NCBI GenBank assembly: GCA_002426015.1
Contig: DINS01000004.1
Span: 70,001 to 134,000, forward strand
DNA from: Flavobacteriaceae bacterium UBA5534
GTDB lineage: Bacteria; Bacteroidota; Bacteroidia; Flavobacteriales; Flavobacteriaceae
DNA length: 64,000 bases
Reading direction: 5' to 3'
Part shown: one piece after another, positions 61,312 to 64,000 of the stretch
Layout: each line of letters opens with the position of its first letter
How positions within the stretch are numbered: position 1 is the first letter of the stretch
Translations under genes and position numbers: made by a program
The notes under the pieces: generated by a model
The model's database searches: none
What the model saw: only the letters and a program-made list of their open reading frames with translations
What the model was told of the DNA's origin: nothing

Positions 61312-62412
61312 ATGAAATACATTGTATCACTTTTAATAGCTTTTTCATTCATTTCTTGTAAAAATGAAAAAGAACTTAATGCTCATAAAAGCAATTCGGT
61401 TGAAGAAACCTCATCAAATCCATTAGTTTTTCCTGAAGAGAAACATTTTAAATCTATTAAACAAATCACTTTTGGTGGTGATAATGCTGAAGCATATTGG
61501 AGTTTTGATGATAAGCAAATTGTATTTCAATCTAATAACACTAAATGGAATGTGAGTTGTGATCAAATGTTTTTAATGAATGCAGGTGAAACTTTTGAAA
61601 ACAAAATACCTCCTATGTTAAGCACAGGAAAAGGTCGTACAACATGTTCTTATTTTTTGCCTGATAACAAGCATATTATTTATGCTTCAACACATTTAGG
61701 AGGCGAAGCTTGTCCTGAAACTGCACAAAAAAAAGATGGAAAATACATTTGGCCAATTTATGATACTTATGACATTTTTGTTGCTGATTTAAATGGTAAT
61801 ATTACTGCGCAACTAACTAACGAAATTGGTTATGATGCCGAACCAACAGTATCTCCTAAAGGTGATAAAATTGTATTTACATCTACGCGAAATGGCGATT
61901 TAGATTTATACACGATGAATATAGACGGAAGCGATGTGAAACAAATTACGTTTGAGCTTGGTTATGATGGAGGCGCTTTCTTTTCACCAGACGGAACCAA
62001 GCTTATATTCCGTTCGTCACGTCCAAAAACTGAAGGTGAAATTGCTGAATATAAAGAGTTATTAAGCCAAGGATTAGTACAGCCTACTAACATGGAGCTT
62101 TACATTTGTAATGCTGATGGAAGTGATTTGCGACAGTTAACTAATCTTGGAAATGCAAACTGGAGTCCTTTCTTTTTGCCTGATGGAAAACGTGTGATTT
62201 TTTCTTCAAATTTTGAAGCAGAGCGTGGTTTTCCCTTTAATTTATATATGATTGGTATTGACGGAAAAGGATTAGAACGTGTTACTCATAGTGAAACTTT
62301 TGATGCCTTCCCTGTGTTTTCTAACGATGGTAAAAAACTAATTTTCTCTTCTAATAGAAATAATGGAGGAGGTAGAGATACCAACTTATTTATTGCTGAG
62401 TGGCAGGATTAA
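61312..62412 (+). CDS. TolB-like beta-propeller lipoprotein
   Basis: A 366-residue lipoprotein: lipobox Cys16 (LIAFSFISC), then a WD40-like PD40 propeller of six or so blades, with repeats such as AEPTVSPKGDKIVFTSTRNG, DGGAFFSPDGTKLIFRSSRP and DAFPVFSNDGKKLIFSSNRN. TolB-like propellers commonly bind proteins or sugars; this one has no N-terminal TolB domain. Its stop overlaps the stop of the convergent receptor gene by 4 bases. Confidence 0.9.
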   Translation: MKYIVSLLIAFSFISCKNEKELNAHKSNSVEETSSNPLVFPEEKHFKSIKQITFGGDNAEAYWSFDDKQIVFQSNNTKWNVSCDQMFLMNAGETFENKIPPMLSTGKGRTTCSYFLPDNKHIIYASTHLGGEACPETAQKKDGKYIWPIYDTYDIFVADLNGNITAQLTNEIGYDAEPTVSPKGDKIVFTSTRNGDLDLYTMNIDGSDVKQITFELGYDGGAFFSPDGTKLIFRSSRPKTEGEIAEYKELLSQGLVQPTNMELYICNADGSDLRQLTNLGNANWSPFFLPDGKRVIFSSNFEAERGFPFNLYMIGIDGKGLERVTHSETFDAFPVFSNDGKKLIFSSNRNNGGGRDTNLFIAEWQD

Positions 62413-64000
62413 TTCCCTTTTTTCTCTAAACGTTCGGTTTCTTGTTGTTCTTTGGTGCGTTGGTTGGTTTGTAACCTTGTGTTTCCAAATTTATAACGGA
62501 AACCTAATTTTATATAACGATTATCTACATTGTCGTATTTTGAACTGTTCTGATTCAAATAACGTGTATTGGTGTTAAAATCTTGATCATTGAACAAATC
62601 TGCAACAGCCAAAGATATAGTGCCTTTCTTTTTAAATACTGTTTTAGAAATAGACAGGTCTGACACCAAACGTCCCTTCACTTCCTGAAAACCTTGAATG
62701 CTTTTCCCTACATAAGTAGCTATAAAATTAACGTTCAGGCTTCGGTCTTTTAAAAATGAAAAATCATTGCTCAATATACTATAATTAGACCAAGTCTCTT
62801 TACTGACAAAACTACCATCAAACACTCCTTCATCCTTTGTGTTATAAAATGAGGTAACAAAATATACTGACCAATTACTGACAACATCAAAATACGTGAT
62901 AAAATCAAATCCGTATTCGGTTGTTTTGTCCAAATTGAGAGCCGTATAGGTGATTGTGTTGTTTTGATTGTCCTGTCTAGGAATTTCAAAAATGTTATTG
63001 TTATAAATTTTATAATATGACTCAATCGTAACCCTCTTGAACAGCGACGTTCCTATTACAGCATGATCAACAAACACAGGTTGCAAATTAGGGTTACCTG
63101 TAACAATGGTGAAATCATTTGTAAAAAATCTAAATGGATTCAAACTTTGGTAATCTGGTCGCTGAATGCTTCGTTTGTAATTGGTGTGCAGTGAAAAGTT
63201 GTCGGTAACCTTATAATCCATGCTTGCTGTTGGAAACCATTCTAAATAGTCTTGTTTATTGGTAATGTCGTCAATTATTGAAAGCCCTTTTACATTGGTC
63301 TTCTCGACCCTCATGCCAGCAGTTAAGCTAAACCTTTCCCAGTCTTTTGAATAATTGATGAATGCTGCATAAATAGTTTCATCATAGTCAAACGCATCGG
63401 TGTTATTAAGGTCAATGGTTTCCTGACCGTTAACAATATCAAACTGCGTAATGTCGCTTTTGCTTTTAATGTTCGATGCTTTAATGCCTGTTTCAAAAGC
63501 AGAGGAATCATCTATGGGTAGCACATAATCGACTTGAGCCGTAAAAATTTCGTTCTTTTGGTTATTATCGGTTCTAAATGCAGTTTCTTGCAAAAACGTA
63601 TCATCACTATCAAAATAACTACTATTCACGTGTTGATTTCGTTTGTAATTATAAGTGGTAAAATGGGTATTGATTGCTAATTTTTCACCAACTTTATTGA
63701 ATTGGTGCACATAATCGAGGTCAAAACCAAGGTTGTATTTGTCGTCGTCAGAGCTGTTTTTGGTTTTTAGATAATAATCCAAGGTTCGATTGCTATCAAA
63801 CACATTGGTGCTATTGTTGATTAGGTATTCAAAATAAGGCAATACCAACATCGTGGATGATAAACTTAAAGTATTGTTTTCATTGATGGTATAATCAAAG
63901 TTGAAATTAAAATTGTGCTTTTTTGTCCAAGAGTTTCGGTTGATTTCAGATTCAAAAATTTGATTTATGGTATTGTTACTATCCAAATAATTGACGACTT
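62409..64000 (-). CDS. Outer-membrane beta-barrel (TonB-dependent-receptor-like) protein, C-terminal part
   Basis: At least 530 residues of a transmembrane beta-barrel, open at the right edge of the window; no stop interrupts the frame up to base 64000, so the N terminus (probably with carboxypeptidase-like and plug domains) lies outside. The repeated amphipathic strands (SLTAGMRVEKTNVKG, FSLHTNYKRSIQRPDYQSLN, WSVYFVTSFYN) match the OMP_b-brl_3 type barrel. The end is unusual: a basic, glutamine-rich tail (RTKEQQETERLEKKGN) follows the last strand. The ligand is unknown. Confidence 0.88.
   Translation of the reverse strand, partial: VVNYLDSNNTINQIFESEINRNSWTKKHNFNFNFDYTINENNTLSLSSTMLVLPYFEYLINNSTNVFDSNRTLDYYLKTKNSSDDDKYNLGFDLDYVHQFNKVGEKLAINTHFTTYNYKRNQHVNSSYFDSDDTFLQETAFRTDNNQKNEIFTAQVDYVLPIDDSSAFETGIKASNIKSKSDITQFDIVNGQETIDLNNTDAFDYDETIYAAFINYSKDWERFSLTAGMRVEKTNVKGLSIIDDITNKQDYLEWFPTASMDYKVTDNFSLHTNYKRSIQRPDYQSLNPFRFFTNDFTIVTGNPNLQPVFVDHAVIGTSLFKRVTIESYYKIYNNNIFEIPRQDNQNNTITYTALNLDKTTEYGFDFITYFDVVSNWSVYFVTSFYNTKDEGVFDGSFVSKETWSNYSILSNDFSFLKDRSLNVNFIATYVGKSIQGFQEVKGRLVSDLSISKTVFKKKGTISLAVADLFNDQDFNTNTRYLNQNSSKYDNVDNRYIKLGFRYKFGNTRLQTNQRTKEQQETERLEKKGN

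Noticed and set aside
1..64000. CRISPR arrays, insertion sequences and prophage
   Set aside because: No regularly spaced direct repeats, transposase or phage structural motifs were found on either strand.

Overview
The window is a dense, low-GC chromosomal segment from a member of the Bacteroidota, most likely a marine-type Flavobacteriaceae. The evidence is the TAnnTTTG promoter boxes with few Shine-Dalgarno sequences, the acpP-fabF-rnc-IPExxxVDY-pyk order, type IX secretion (T9SS) sorting domains, a PID-CTERM mini-protein, zinc-ligand-free L32 and thymidine kinase, and surface-lipoprotein export signals. I cannot fix the genus. No phage, transposase, CRISPR array or rRNA operon is visible. 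Most of the window is core metabolism.

Layout. 1-3.7 kb (minus): acpP, fabF, rnc, an IPExxxVDY protein and pyk (cut by the left edge). 3.9-8.4 kb (plus): purN with an unexplained C-terminal extension, viroplasmin-type RNase H, a PfkB kinase and a PurF-type amidotransferase. 8.4-9.0 kb: a gene-free stretch holding two near-identical small-RNA-like units, each with its own promoter box and terminator. 9-21 kb: sodA, the two subunits of an AddAB-like nuclease separated by kbl and an OmpA/thrombospondin-3 porin, a hybrid 7TMR-DISM histidine kinase, tRNA-Ala and a tandem Usp protein. 21.7-32.2 kb: acetyltransferase, two tiny membrane proteins, 2OG-Fe(II) oxygenase, queD, lpxH, an MFS transporter, recJ, a small redox/stress group (membrane protein, AraC, OsmC, AhpD-like), UDG-like protein, rsmI and a conserved hypothetical. 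32.3-35.6 kb (plus): tdk, alr, mscL, asd.

35.7-43.0 kb is the most distinctive part: a tandemly duplicated two-gene cassette. Each copy encodes a diheme c-type cytochrome lipoprotein followed by a secreted FG-GAP/ASPIC-UnbV propeller protein with a T9SS sorting tail, then a look-alike terminator. The sequences suggest both products end up on the cell surface.

43-50 kb: an ABC ATPase, a GreA/B-like protein, mtgA, a DAO-type oxidoreductase and a three-gene envelope group (lipoprotein, DUF4836 protein and a possible distant relative). 50.3-55.3 kb (minus): pdxA, yceD, rpmF, fabH, accB, accC, the lipid-synthesis start-up genes. 55.4-64 kb: ribE, a PID-CTERM protein, a CAU tRNA, mce, rbfA, a LolC/E-like permease, a tRNA-dihydrouridine synthase, an M28 peptidase, a TolB-like lipoprotein and the C-terminal part of an outer-membrane beta-barrel receptor cut by the right edge.
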